A DNA stretch of 64,000 nucleotides from Pegoplata infirma. Taxonomy: Eukaryota; Arthropoda; Insecta; Diptera; Anthomyiidae. How positions within the stretch are numbered: position 1 is the first letter of the stretch; every line of letters begins with the position of its first letter. Shown piece by piece: positions 24,460 to 35,935 of the stretch. Below the pieces are notes generated by a model that saw only the letters and a list, made by a program, of their open reading frames with translations, ran no database searches and was not told the DNA's origin. The position numbers and the translations under genes are program-made. The DNA is taken from assembly GCA_963921195.1 (NCBI GenBank), contig OY992537.1, positions 49,047,943 through 49,111,942 on the forward strand, read 5' to 3'.

Positions 24460-25345
24460 GGGGGGTGAAATAAAGCCATAGGTAATAAGGCCATATGGCC
24501 TTATTTCCCAATGAGTTGAGAAATAAAGCCATATGGCCTTATTACCAACCACTGTTGGAAATAAAGCCATATATGGCTTTATTACTCATTTGATAATTTA
24601 TAAAAGTACTCGTCATTAATTTCCGGAAAGTGTAGGGGAAAATGTGGAAAAAATGTTCCACTAAATAGCAGGATTTTTAATTTTAAGATTGTTTAACAAA
24701 AAAGTTTTTCTGCGTAGCCGGCCTTCGGCCGGGCTTAGGGATTACAAACTCCATGCATTAAACCCACCCTCTCTGCAAACCAAAGCTATTTTGGTTATCA
24801 GGCCTTTTTGAGGCATAACAAATTTGATAGCGCAAAGGCCTGCTACCCTAGAAAACTTTACTTTGCGGAGAGGGTTGGTTTAATGCATGGATTTTGTAAT
24901 CCCTAAGCCCGGCCGGAGGCCGGCTACACAGAAAAACTTTTTTTGTTAAACAATCTTTAAATTAAAAACCCTGCCAATAAAAAATTGGTGCCTCTAGACA
25001 ACTCTAAGTTCGGAGGTTCGTGGTACTTATGTGTGGTTTTTTAATTTAAAGATAGTAAAAAAAAAATTTTGTCTGCGTAGCCGGCCTTTGGCCGGGCTTA
25101 GGGATTTCAAACTCCATAAATTAATTAGCGGATTCGCTAAATTTTTTTTTTTGAGTAGCTGGATTTACGGGAAAATATATTTCCACATTTTGAACTGATA
25201 TGGCTTTATTTCCACTTTGGTTGCAAAATCAATATGACTTTATTGCTCAATCGTGTTGGTAATAAAGCCATATGGCCTTATTTCCCATTGAATTGAGAAA
25301 TAAGGCCATATGGCCTTATTGCCTATGGCTTTATTTCACCCCCCC
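24460..25345. mobile_element. Long-TIR element with 9-bp target duplication (Mutator-like?)
   Basis: TCTTCATGA flanks both sides (24451-24459 and 25346-25354). The ends are GGGGGGTGAAATAAAGCC and its complement, with inverted repeats reaching about 150 bp and built from GGCCATATGGCC words. A 9-bp duplication with long TIRs fits Mutator-like elements; no transposase is visible. A smaller foldback (24665-24975) sits inside. Confidence 0.75.
24665..24975. repeat. Foldback with about 125-bp arms carrying GCCGGCCTTCGGCCGGGC
   Basis: TTTAACAAAAAAGTTTTTCT, the GC-rich hairpin, TTAGGGATTACAAACTCC and ATGCATTAAACC appear at 24690-24775 and inverted at 24875-24960. A third partial copy of the hairpin block lies at 25070-25105. 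Confidence 0.75.
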
Positions 25346-25905
25346 TCTTCATGATACCCAATCGATTTTAAGCCATTCTAGCGATGTTCGTCTGTCTGTC
25401 TATGGAAATGGCGATCACGTCCAAAATATTACACAGAGATGACTGACACCTAACATATTTATTGGAAGTTTTCCAATTTGGTATTGCATTTGACTGATAT
25501 CGGTTCAGCGGTTCAAAAGTTTTGAACGAAATTATAAGGACACCTCAAAAATTTTAGTACATTCAACATAACCTAAAAATACAAAATGCATAAATTTGGC
25601 TGCTGGTTGACTTATGTGAACATAATTGAACACAAAATGGTATTTAAACAAGTACATACAAGAACATATTTTTTGACAAAAAAAGAAAAAATCGCGGATT
25701 TTTTGTACCAAATTTTTTTTTCGCCGAAAAAAAAAAAATTTTCAAAAAACATTATTTTTTCAAAATTAATTTCCTTTTAAATAAAATTTTTGCAATAATC
25801 TTTTAGAAATTCTGGAGGGTATCACTACATTCGGCAAGGCCGAATTTGACTTTTTTACTTGCTATATCTCTCTTAAGGAATTTACCATCCGTTTTAATGG
25901 TTTTA

Positions 25906-27153
25906 GCTATGAGTTAAAACACCTCAATTCAACCGAAAAAAGTAGCATTTTTGACCTTACACCTTTCGAATTTAATGAAACTTGGAATATAGTTGGGCCC
26001 TTACAAAAAAAAATCATAGTGCCAAAATTTTGGACTTCTGGTAGTTTTTCTTTCCGAGATATAGGGTCTTGAAAATTGGCAAAATCGTATATATTTGACA
26101 AAAGTGTTCTGAGATAAATAAAGATAACTCGAAAAGTAATAACAATAAAGGTCTCAGTCAGGTTGCAAATAATAAAGACAGCCTTTAAAATGGCATTCCC
26201 CAACATTTTTTTTTAAAAAGGTCAAAGGTAATCGGTTTTAACCTTAATTTTTGGAGAGCTATATCTCAAAAAACGATATTTTTAAAATTTTGGATAAAAT
26301 ATATGTTATTAAGGGTCACCTATAGTACTTAAGTTTAAATTTTCAAGATGTAGACTTCATTGGAACTTTTAATATTAATAGAAACATAGTGACAGGAAAG
26401 AAAAAGCGGTGTATTTTCCCTTAGAAAAAAATATTTTTTTTGTCTTTGAGATTCTGGTCCAAAAGTTAATTTTTCTGAATGTTTTTGACGTGCTGAGTTT
26501 ATATATGACCTTTAAAATGGCCTATCGCTATAATTTTTCGAGATATCTATACATAAATGTATGAAAATTGCTAAAACGCTATTGCTGTGAACATTTAGGT
26601 GCATATATCTTGAACAGTAATAGCGATAGGCCAGTTCAAAGGTCATATTTGGACTCAGCACATCAAAAACATTCAGAAAAATTAATTTTGGTACAAGAAT
26701 TTAAAAGATAAAAAAAAATATTTTTTTCTTATGGAAATTATAGGTGATTCTTAACAACATATATTTTTTCCAAAATTTTAAAAATATCGCTTTTTGAGAT
26801 ATAACTCTCAAAAAATTAAGGTTAAAACCAATGACCTTTGACCTTTTTCAAAAAAATCTTGGGGAATGCCATTTTAAAGGCTGTCTCATTACCTATTATT
26901 TGAAACCTGACTGAGGCCTGTATTGTTATTACTTTTCGAGTTATCTTTGTTTATCTCAGAACACTTTTGTCAAATATATACGATTTTGCCAATTTTCAAG
27001 ACCGCATGTCTCGAATACTGGAATGACCAGAAGCCTGAAAAATTGGCAAAATCTCTTTTTTGTTAAAGTAAACCCCAGTACTTAATTTCATTTAATTTGG
27101 AGGAGGTGCGGTCAACTCGTCGGTTGAATTGAGGTGTTTCAGCTCCTATGGCT
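25906..27153. mobile_element. Foldback element, AACACCTCAATTCAACC ends (copy 1)
   Basis: Arms of about 550 bp: ACACCTCAATTCAACCG (25920) and its complement near 27120; TTAACCTTAATTTTTGGAG (26250) against AAATTAAGGTTAAAACC (26815); GGCCTATCGCTAT (26519) against ATAGCGATAGGCC (26620). The loop is short. There are no coding landmarks. A second copy lies at 60121-62052. Confidence 0.8.
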
Positions 27154-27899
27154 CATTGATCAGAAGACCAATGTTTTTTTCTAACCTTTTTCTTAAAGAA
27201 ATTGGCACTTGTTATTAATAATATATTTTTGGGACTAAAGCGTATAATGTGATATTGCAAAGCAGCAGTTGTAAAGGCTACATTTCACATCTGAGCGCCA
27301 TGCTTTGTTTTCTTTTTAGGCACATACCACCAACCCTCAACTCTAACAATAAGTTATTTTGTTAAAACTATTTAATGAAATTCTTAAAAATTAATTGTAC
27401 CGTAAACTATTTTTTTTTCTTTCAAATATATTTAGTTTAGTTAGGTTCATCGAAATAAAAAACAATAAAATTTTATAGATAGATAATAATCCAAAAAAAA
27501 AAGTCAAACCTTTAATATCCTAATCCTTGTAATATAAAATGTATACTAATATATTTTTTTAAAATTTTCATTTCACTATTAATTTTTTTATATATACTTT
27601 TAACTGTTTCTTTTCATTTAAAAAAAAAAACTAAAAATTGAAATAACGTAAATGATAAAAAAACAACGTAAACAATAACGTCACTTTATCCATGCCATCA
27701 ACCGCAAAAAACAAAAACAAAACTAAAATAACGTAAAACACCAAAATATAAATTACTCTCCAATACACAAACCTTAAAATCCTCTCTGTAACATAACATA
27801 ATAAATGTTAACATTAAATTTATTACAAAAAAATATCCCACTGTTAATTTGTTATAACATAAATTTGGTTATTATTCCTTTGTAACATTAAACAAAATT
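27154..27899. other. Unique-looking intron before the proximal alternative exon
   Basis: No repeat family seen elsewhere in the window occurs here. AACGTAAA and ATAACGTAAA words cluster at 27645-27735. Confidence 0.5.
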
Positions 27900-27952
27900 T
27901 TTGAAATTTATCATTTTAAAAACCAAAAAAAAATTATTCAAATCATCAACAG
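27900..27952 (+). promoter_or_regulatory. Weak, A-rich splice acceptor of the proximal alternative exon
   Basis: The 50 nt before the acceptor AG are dominated by A (including AACCAAAAAAAAATTATTC) and lack a run of pyrimidines. The two constitutive acceptors at 4223 and 4519 have clear C/T tracts. Suboptimal acceptors are usual for regulated exons because they depend on helper proteins; that role is inferred here. Confidence 0.6.
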
Positions 27953-28143
27953 CGTGACCGTTATCGTTTACGTGTTCGTGCCTCTGATAGAGGTGAACCA
28001 CCATCATACGCCGATGTTGATGTTGAATTAGATGTCGTCGATCGTAATAATAAACCCCCAATATGGGATAAGAGTGTTTACGGGCCAATATATATACGTG
28101 AAAATGTCACTGTGGGTACGGTTGTAACATCGGTTAAGGCAAG
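27953..28143 (+). CDS. CadN: CadN alternative exon, proximal version
   Basis: This exon of 191 nt (63 codons plus 2 nt) starts CGTGACCG after ...ATCATCAACAG and ends ...GCAAG/GTTTGT. The protein begins RDRYRLRVRASDRGEPP and ends VGTVVTSVKA, finishing one cadherin repeat and starting the next. It is equal in length and phase to the exon at 37445-37635, and 34 of 63 residues are identical. The difference is concentrated in the first 26 residues (10 identical); the last 37 share 24. The linker reads DRNNKPP rather than the canonical DxNDNxP, so the calcium site looks degenerate. The Drosophila CadN gene is known for mutually exclusive exons; this pair probably corresponds to the exon 7 alternatives, though the exact numbering is from memory. 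Confidence 0.92.
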
Positions 28144-29384
28144 GTTTGTATTTACAGCTAAAACTACTCTACCAAAAAAAAGCCATTACTAATACAAAAC
28201 TAAACCAAAAATAAACCAGTATCAAACTCTTAATAGAATTTTGCTATAAACAACAAAAAAAAAAACTTATTTTCTTTTTCCCATAACATTTTACTAATTT
28301 TCTTTAAATAATATTTAACATTATGTTAAGCTTTGTATAACATAACGGGATAAGATTTTTTATAAAATATCCCGTTAATTCTTATACACTTTTTTCTCTA
28401 TATTCCTTTAACATTTTTTAACAAACGCTGGCATTTTTTAAACATTGGCTAAACAAGACATGGATATTTTTTTTTTATTCACCACCGCCATCAACTACCA
28501 TACCATATGGGGAAATTTTGTTAATAAAAACACCCCTACGAAAAATTGGGTTATTTTTTAAAATTCTTGTCTCAGCATGTTTGGTGTTTGGTTTTTTTCT
28601 GCTACCCCCATATGGTTGGTTGGTGTCTAAGCTAAATCAACAAAATTCTTATGACATTTTTCGCGTAGTTTTTTGTCACAATTATATAAAAAAAAACCCT
28701 GTATGGAAATAAGGGTTTCTTTCTGTTAATTCTTAAGGATATACTATATATTTTTTTGAGAACAGTTTTAATACTGTTTAAAATTTTTTGAGTAAAATGC
28801 AAAATAACAGATTTTTGAATTTTGCATTTGTCATTTCCCATCATTTGAATTTATATTTACTCGTACTCTATGTTGTTTTCCCTTGAAAATTATGAAAAAA
28901 AAAATACATAAATTATCCACATGCATAAACACATTCTACTTGATTCTAAAATTGGCTGTGGTTTTCCCCCAACTTTTTTTTTAACATTAAATTATTTTTA
29001 TACCACATTATTATTAATAACGTTTGTTTAAGAAATTACAAAATTGGTAAAAAGGTAAATTATAATTGGAATATTTTTGTTTGTTAAAATAAAAGGAAAA
29101 TATGCAGTTATAAAGGGAGTTAATGGTGAAAATTTTATAAAATAATGCGTGCATAATTTAAGAACTGCTAAAAAAATCATCCTTTAAATAGGCGACATTA
29201 ATACATCTTGTACAGAAATAATTTTAAACAATTTTTGAATCATCCTGTTTTTATTTAAGTGTTTTTTTTAATTTTTTTATAATCTTTATAAGGCATATTT
29301 TAAGGAGCCAACTATAAGCAACGCAACTGATTGTAAGTGCAATAGCTGTGTTTTACCTTTAACAAATTTTAAATTAAATTAACA
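28144..29384. other. Intron after the proximal alternative exon, nothing recognised
   Basis: AT-rich with two short C/G patches (ACCACCGCCATCAACTACCA near 28480 and GGTTGGTTGGTG near 28613). No mobile element ends. Confidence 0.5.
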
Positions 29385-29391
29385 CCTATAA

Positions 29392-29691
29392 CACAGACTA
29401 AATACAGACTCGACAGTAGAGTTTTATAAGAAAAAATCGGGAAAAACTAAGCGATTTTAGGAGAAAACACAGCGGTTTTTAGTCCGTTTTACGCTAACAT
29501 GGCAACACTTTCTACGACTTAGGAGTGAGTGAAACAACAAAAACCGATCTGGCATCCATTTTTCTTATGGCGCGTTATATCAGTTTTCTCTTTCTAACCT
29601 AATTCGTAGAATAATTAGAAAATATTAACCATATGGTTCAGAACTACTTTTTTGACACCTGTCACTTATGTCGAGTCTGTATTAGTCTGTG
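29392..29691. mobile_element. 300-bp MITE with CACAGACTAATACAGACTCG ends
   Basis: The inverted ends match over about 25 bp with a one-base gap. CCTATAA flanks both sides (29385-29391 and 29692-29698). The interior, GGCAACACTTTCTACGACT and GTGAGTGAAAC, is not recognised. Confidence 0.8.
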
Positions 29692-29712
29692 CCTATAATA
29701 TTGGGCAACAAA

Positions 29713-30610
29713 CAGTGCCGTCTTTACCATTAGGGCACACTGAGCACGTGAACAGGTCACCAGACCTCACGGGGTCTCCGGAATGCCAATAAATTCGCTT
29801 ACACAAAAAATCCGTTTTATTTTTAAAACATTTTTTATCTAGACTTTTTTCTTAAAAAAAGTCTCAGATTCTAAGGTATTTTTCGCATAAAAAAATCTCA
29901 GATTCAGAGACATTTTTCGTATTGAGGAAGTCTCAGATTCTGAATCAGAATATTTTTCGTATTGAAAAGTCTCAGATTCTGAGACATTTTTGTACGTTTT
30001 TTGACATATTTCGTATGGAAAAAGACACAGATGTTGTGAAAATTTTTCAGAATTTCGTATAGAAAAAGTTTCGGATTGGGTGATATTTTTTGCATAGAAA
30101 ATGTCCTTTTGAAAAACGTCTACGATTCTAAGAAACTTCTTTAAATGTTGAAGTTGCTACAAGTCTCAGAAAAGCTCTTAGATTCTAGGACATATTTCGT
30201 TTGGAAAAAATTCAAGATTATCAGACATTTTTCGTATAGAAGAGTCTCAGATTCTGAGATATTTTCCTTATACAAAATGTCTGAGATTCTAAGACATTTT
30301 CGTATAGAAAAGCTTTAAATTTCTGGGACATTTTTCGAAAAGTGTGAGATTCTGAAACATTTTTGTACAGAAAATGTGTCAGATTCTCAAAAATTTTTCG
30401 TTTAAAATTGGTCTTAGGTTTGAGAAATTTTTCGTATAAAAAAAGTTTAAGGTTCTGACGCATTTTTCCTATAAAAAAGTTTCAAATTCTGCAACTTTTT
30501 TTCCCACAAAAAAAATTTAATCATTAACCCATAATAAAAACATACAAAAAAAATTTTTTTTCTCGTCAGCGGGGTGCCAAATTCTTCGTGCTCAAGGGTC
30601 CCGTCATATC
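29713..30610. mobile_element. Probable hAT-like relic carrying the minisatellite
   Basis: The left end CAGTGCCGTCTTTACC with AGGGCACACTGAGCACGTG resembles hAT-type ends. Near 30585, TTCGTGCTCAAGGGTCCCG matches it loosely in inverse. The last bases of the right end and the target duplication are not identifiable. The minisatellite occupies 29830-30510. Confidence 0.45.
29830..30510 (+). repeat. Degenerate minisatellite, same type as 10640-11340
   Basis: About 20 loose units of AGATTCTGAGACATTTTTCG plus TATAGAAAAAGT, in the same orientation as the array at 10.6 kb. Confidence 0.75.
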
Positions 30611-32139
30611 TCAAGATATCTCTCAAGGCCTCGGAAACAAATTTTGGGTCACCGCCTTGAGCCTCAATGGCTCCAATGCCAAATGAAAGAAGACCATCAA
30701 ATAAAGAAAATCACCAAAGGGTTTTGCAAAGTTACTTTGAATATCTTTTTGATGACTTAGGCCTCTGTTCTGTCTTTCACAACTTTTCAATTCACATGAA
30801 AATTTCCGAACCACATGAAATCAAGTTAAGTGTTTTGTTGATCACGTTTTTATTCGAAGTCTAGAACTTATTAACACTCTAAATATAATTTTTGTGGTAA
30901 TTTTGCCCTTTTTCAAATGTTGAACTCAGAAGTCTAATAAAACTTCCATTTAGAGTGTTAAAATGTTCTGAAAATATTTTTTCATAAGGTTTCAAAGGCT
31001 GAAAGTTCGTGAGACATGCACAAAATGCTTAGAAATAAAAAATATAAAGAATTCTACTTTTGACATCTTCATACAATGACATGTCTGCAGTTGGTCAGCA
31101 GTGTCCACCGGTATCGGTGGTCACCAACAATTCGTTTAAACAACCGCTGACCAACTACATATCATTGGGGACATTTTGAAAAATTGTATGAAGATGTCAG
31201 CGATTTCATAAAGGGAGAGTCAGCAGTATGTCAGGCTTGATTTTTTTTGCCGACTAGGATGACGTTCTGAAGTGTTTTATAAATTTCATCTAGCTCCCGT
31301 TTTATGTGGTAATTTTTTTTCGTTTCAAAAGAAAAATATAAAAGTATACAAAAGAAGGCAGTTAGAGGATTAAAATGTTCTACTTATATTTTGTGGCTTT
31401 AAACAGACCTAGTGATATTTAATGAAAAATATCATTGATACAAATTTTAACACTTTTAACGCCCGTTTTAGTAGTGTTCAATGAATGTATTTGAAAAAAA
31501 TACTAAAAATGGGAGATAGACAGACGGTAAATACGAAAAGACTTATTTCACAATACTTTGGAAAACACATATTTTTTATTGACGTTTTTTGCAAAAACGC
31601 TAATTCATATAGAAAAACTTTAAGACACGTGGAAAATTCCAAAATATTTAGAGCTGATATAAGTTTTTGGAAATGTTGTCTTCAAATTTAATTGAAAATT
31701 TACACACTGTTGATCTATGAAAATGTTGCTTTATTTCTTTTTTTTAATTCGGTGTGCCTACCGTATTATGGTAGGTCAAAGTTCGACTTTTTTTGCAAAA
31801 GTGAGAAAAATACATCATGTAAAACGTGCTCTAATATTTTAACCAATTTTCCGATTTTCAAAATTCATATCTCTTGCGTTTTTAGAAAATATTTTTATAT
31901 GTATGAGGTTTTATAAAAGAAAAGTAGCAAAAATTAATAATTTTTTGTTTGGGAATATTTAAAAAAAACACATCTTTGATTTTTTGAAATTTGGTGATAA
32001 CCCTTAATTTAGAGTGGGATCTCTATGGGATCCAAAAATATTCTCGCTTTAGTACGAGGTTCTCATATTTTTCCCTTGGAAAATTTTAAACTATTTAGTT
32101 TTACAAAATTTAACAAGTATAATTTTTAAAATTTTTAAG
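30611..32139. other. Intron with few landmarks
   Basis: Apart from the hairpin at 31061-31199 no element is recognised. AACACTCTAAAT-type words occur at 30870 and 30950. Confidence 0.45.
31061..31199. repeat. 139-bp hairpin element
   Basis: Perfect 17-bp inverted ends TGACATCTTCATACAAT, followed by inverted GTTGGTCAGC blocks and a central CACCGGTATCGGTG. It may be a tiny MITE; no target duplication was found. Confidence 0.65.
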
Positions 32140-32543
32140 ATTAGTAAATAAATATTTTGAGGATGTTTATTCTGGCTCGAGGTCATTATTTTCTTTACTA
32201 ATTAAAACCATGATATTCTCATAGCATAATTTTCAAGAAAAAATTATTTTTTGTTTTAAATTTATTTATGTTGGTCATTTTTGCAAGACTTAATCGACAC
32301 GTGTTTCGGAATTTGTCAAGAAACACGTGTCGATTAAGTCTTGCAAAAATGACCAACATAAATAAATTTAAAACAAAAAATAATTTTTTCTTGAAAATTA
32401 TGCTATGAGAATATCATGGTTTTAATTAGTAAAGAAAATAATGACCTCGAGCCAGAATAAACATCCTCAAAATATAATATTTTAAAGGTCGAATAAAACA
32501 ATTTTTATTTTTTAATAAAAATTAATCAGAATTAGTAAATAAA
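32140..32543. repeat. Near-perfect palindrome with 155-bp arms and 13-bp flanking direct repeats
   Basis: Arms are 32152-32306 and 32321-32475, with a 14-nt loop. The arm sequence is the repeat found once at 5928-6180. The right side continues that repeat to about 32530; the left does not. ATTAGTAAATAAA lies at 32140-32152 and 32531-32543, like a target duplication. Confidence 0.88.
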
Positions 32544-32570
32544 AACTTCTAATTTCTTAACCTCGTACTA

Positions 32571-32781
32571 CACACAAAAAAAAAATCCAATGAACGACTT
32601 TCATAGTATTTATGAACAAATTCATAAAATGTATTAACTTTTTTATAATATTTATAAACTTTTTCATAGTATTTATAAATAAGTCATAATATGTGAAAAT
32701 TAAGACTATTTAACGTTTTCTCATAAATACTATGAAAAAGTTCAAAAATTTAATGAAAAAGTTTTTTTTTTTGTTTCTGTG
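32571..32781. mobile_element. TA-flanked MITE, TCATAGTATTTATGAA theme
   Basis: TA/CACACAAAAAAAAAATCC at the left and TTTTGTTTCTGTG/TA at the right. CATAGTATTTATGAA and its complement alternate through the 211 bp. A close relative lies at 49761-50019. Confidence 0.75.
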
Positions 32782-33055
32782 TACTTATACCCAGAATATT
32801 TGTTTAATCCATGGAATTTTGGATATGTTGCACAAAACATTATAAGTTATCAGCAAATTTTTTTTTAAGAAAAATCGAAGATGTGTTTTTTTAATTATTC
32901 GCAAAGAAAATTTTTTTTTGTAGTTTTGCAACTTTTTTAAATAAAGCCATATGCTTTTGAACATATATCCTAAAAGCACATGATCTAAGCTTTCATATGG
33001 GCCAAGAATTGTAAAAATCGAATAATTGGTTTAAAAGTAAGAGCACGTTATACGT

Positions 33056-33699
33056 CATAGATGGGAATTTTTCATTACCATTGAAATTTAATTACCATTG
33101 GTTGATATCAATGGTAATGAAAAAATTTTCATTACCGTTTAATGGTAATTAAATTTTTTTAATTGAAAAAATAATTACTAATGGTAATGAAATGCACCAA
33201 TTGTTGAAAAACACCAATTATAATTGGTTTCAAAACAATTGGTTTGCACATTTTTGTTTTTTTGAAAAGTTATAAATTTAAACATCAAAGTATGTTTTTA
33301 CAAAAAAAAATATGAAAATGTCAAAGACAAAAAACAAAACGCAAATAAAAATTTCAAATATTGTGTTATACAAAGGCAATCAACGTGTGGGTTGGTTTAT
33401 AAAATGTGAAAAACTAAAACACCATATAACAAAAAACAACAGATATTTCCAAATATTAACGATTTTGACAATATTGTGACGACTTTTACTAATGGTAATT
33501 ATTTTTTTTAAGTGATGCCATACCAATGGTAATTATTTTTTTTTTTAATTTTCATTAGTAATTACATCGATAAGTAATTTAATTGGTACAATTGATACAA
33601 CCAATGGTAATGAAAAAAATTTCATTACCATTGACATCAATTAAAAGGTAATTAAACCATCAATTAATTGGTCCATTTAATTAATTAGTCCCATCTATG
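33056..33699. mobile_element. hAT-type MITE with CATAGATGGGA ends
   Basis: TTATACGT flanks both sides (33048-33055 and 33700-33707). The inverted ends CATAGATGGGA are perfect. The interior repeats ATTACCATTG and CAATGGTAAT in both directions. Confidence 0.85.
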
Positions 33700-33707
33700 T
33701 TATACGT

Positions 33708-34954
33708 GATGTATTTTTTCTCACTTTTGCTAAAACAGACATTTGGCTATCTTCGTATCAAATTTTCAGTGAAGGGGCGAAAGTTTTTGGAATTGCCCAC
33801 TTGTATTTTATTATCAGCCTTACTTTCAGAATTTATCGGTCTGGTCCATGTTTACAAAGTGTGCCGGACGGTGTAATTTTTGTGAATTTTAGCCAATATC
33901 AAAAAAATTTCTAAAATCGGCCGTGCAGTTTCCGAGCTAAAACCATTTAAATTTGTCAAACATTTTTCAAAAATTTTGGTTTTTTTATAAAATCTTAAAA
34001 TTTTTTTTTTATTGACTATCTCAGATTATGAGACATTTTTTTATTAAACTTGATATGAGTCAAATCAGATCATTCGATCAAAGCCTTAAATTTTTAGTGA
34101 AAATTTTCTAAAACATGAAAGTTTGTCTCGTGCTCTATGAAGGAGTGAAGAAAAAAATTTCTAAGATTTTTTTGTAATTTTCTGACCATGTGCCTAACCC
34201 TTATTCTTTGAACATTTCAAGTAGCGACATCTGGAAAAACATTCGACCGATTTTAATTCTATTAATATTTACATCATAAATATAAATATGATGTAAATAT
34301 TATGTAAGCAAGAAATATTTTTTTTAAATTTTCAAAAATCCAAAAATTTGATCACCGGGTTTGTTTAATGCAATTTAATCCTCAGATTCGTACCACATAA
34401 TTTTTAATTTGTCCGGACACTTGATAAAATCAAAAGCTGAAGAAAAGTTCACTCTAGTGGTATATCCTAGCGCACAATTTTTAGAGCCCTCCAAAATAAG
34501 ACTGTCCTAAGATTCAAAAAAAAAAAAAAAATATTTTTTTTTGGGTGCACTCTTTTAAGAGTCTAAAATTATTCAAACATGAAAAATGTTTGTTTGTGTT
34601 TTTGATCAAAGAAGAAAATTGTATCTTCTAAAGATTAAATTAAATGTGGATTTACCCTAGATCATGGTTTCTGTAGCCACTTCTACGTCTTCAGTAGGCA
34701 TTTACATAAAATTGATTATTTGATATTTGCTAGAAAAACTCTATATATGTTTTTTTTTATCAACAGACTAGCCTGCCATGAGATTCGAACCTGTGCTTCT
34801 AAATTCTAAATTTTTGTAAAACACACTTTTTTTTAAGCTGTAAAAGTGCCTTCCAAACACCCTCCAAAAAGCTGCCTTTATAGAGATTGAAAGGAATGTA
34901 GCATTTTGTTTGAAAATTTGTCGATAATGAATTTAAAGTCACTCCGATTTTTGG
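33708..34954. other. Intron with isolated element ends
   Basis: GCCGGACGGTGT at 33863-33874 looks like a lone terminus of the ACACCG group. A B-box-like sequence, complement of GAGATTCGAACC, lies near 34782. CTACTGAAGACGTAGAAG (minus, near 34690) resembles a retroelement 3' end. Confidence 0.4.
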
Positions 34955-35935
34955 TTTTGTGTAAAAGCGCTTCATCAAAAAAACTCTCTTTTAAGAATTA
35001 AATATTAATATTTATTAATATTATTTATATATTTGTATACACTCAAAAAAAAATTGTAAAACGCCTGGTATAATGCCTTGTAATCCCGTTCTTCTAATAT
35101 TTAACAATTTTCCTTGTGTTTTAACAAAAAATCTTGTACTTAGCTCAGACGAGAACTACAGTTTTATTGGTAATTTTGCAAATTTATTTTCGTAATTGTA
35201 TTCTACCATTTTGAAAGGTTATTTTACAAAAAAAAAAACTGTAATTTTACAACAAAGTTTTTATTACGAGGACTCTAGTTGATTAACAAAATAAAACTGT
35301 TATACTACAAAAAATTATGTTATACGAGGATTTATGTTGTTTAACAAAAATTTTTTTTTTTTTTTTTTGTAAATTTTCTATTTTTTTTTTTTTTTAATTT
35401 TCCAAGTCCCGGACAATTTTCTTTTATTTTTATTGAAAAATATTTAAAAAAAAGTTGACAAAATTTTAAAAAATTTATTACAAGGATTCTAGTTAATTTA
35501 CAAAAAAAAAAAACAATTATTTGACAAAAATGATTTTATTACGAGGATTTATGTTGTTTAAAAAAATTTTTTTTTTTGTAAATTTACCATTTTGGTTTGT
35601 AAATTTACCATTTTTTTAAACATATTTATCATTTTTTCTTGTAAGTTTACCATTTTTTTTTTATTTTTCCGGTTTTAAAACAATATTTTTACCAACAAAA
35701 TTGGTTATTTTACCAATTTTTGGCGCATTCAAAATTACGAAGAAATCCTTGTAGTTTTACGAGAATTTTACCTACTTCCTATTTTACGAGAACAGCCTCG
35801 TAAAATCACGAGTTTTTTTGGTAACTTGCCAAGGTTTTTTTTTTTTTTGAGTGTATTAATATTTAATACTACTAATATTTAATTCTTAAAAGAGAGTTCT
35901 TTTTGATGAAGCGCTTTTATACAAAAAATTTAAAT
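34955..35935. repeat. Palindrome whose centre holds a MITE
   Basis: Left arm AAAAGCGCTTCATCAAAAA, CTCTCTTTTAAGAATTAAAT (34963-35010) returns inverted at 35880-35925. Between the arms, precisely flanked by TA, sits the element 35040-35853. Confidence 0.75.
35040..35853. mobile_element. TA-flanked MITE, TTACGAG/CTCGTAA theme
   Basis: TA at 35038-35039 and 35854-35855. Ends are CACTCAAAAAAAAATTG and, inverted, CACTCAAAAAAAAAAAACCT. TTTTATTACGAGGATT recurs at 35260, 35465 and 35535. The opening CTTGTAATCCCGTT also occurs at 62140, marking a related element. Confidence 0.8.

Larger units (their letters stand above)
24356..25861 (-). mobile_element. mini-me/INE-1-like element, split by an 886-bp insert
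   Basis: Read on the minus strand from CAAGTAAAAAAGTCAAATTC (25861) to CACTCTAGTGATAGAGGG-type end (24356). The microsatellite is short (GACAGACAGACG near 25395). Sequence on both sides of the insert 24460-25345 aligns continuously with the copy at 8878-9522. Confidence 0.75.

Noticed and set aside
31485..31916. Two consecutive small + frames as a gene
   Set aside because: AT-rich translations (Lys/Asn/Phe/Ile) with no motif, splice context or repeat family support.
34760..34830. tRNA gene suggested by GGTTCGAATCTC on the minus strand
   Set aside because: Only a B-box-like sequence is present. No A-box at the right distance and no acceptor stem pairing.
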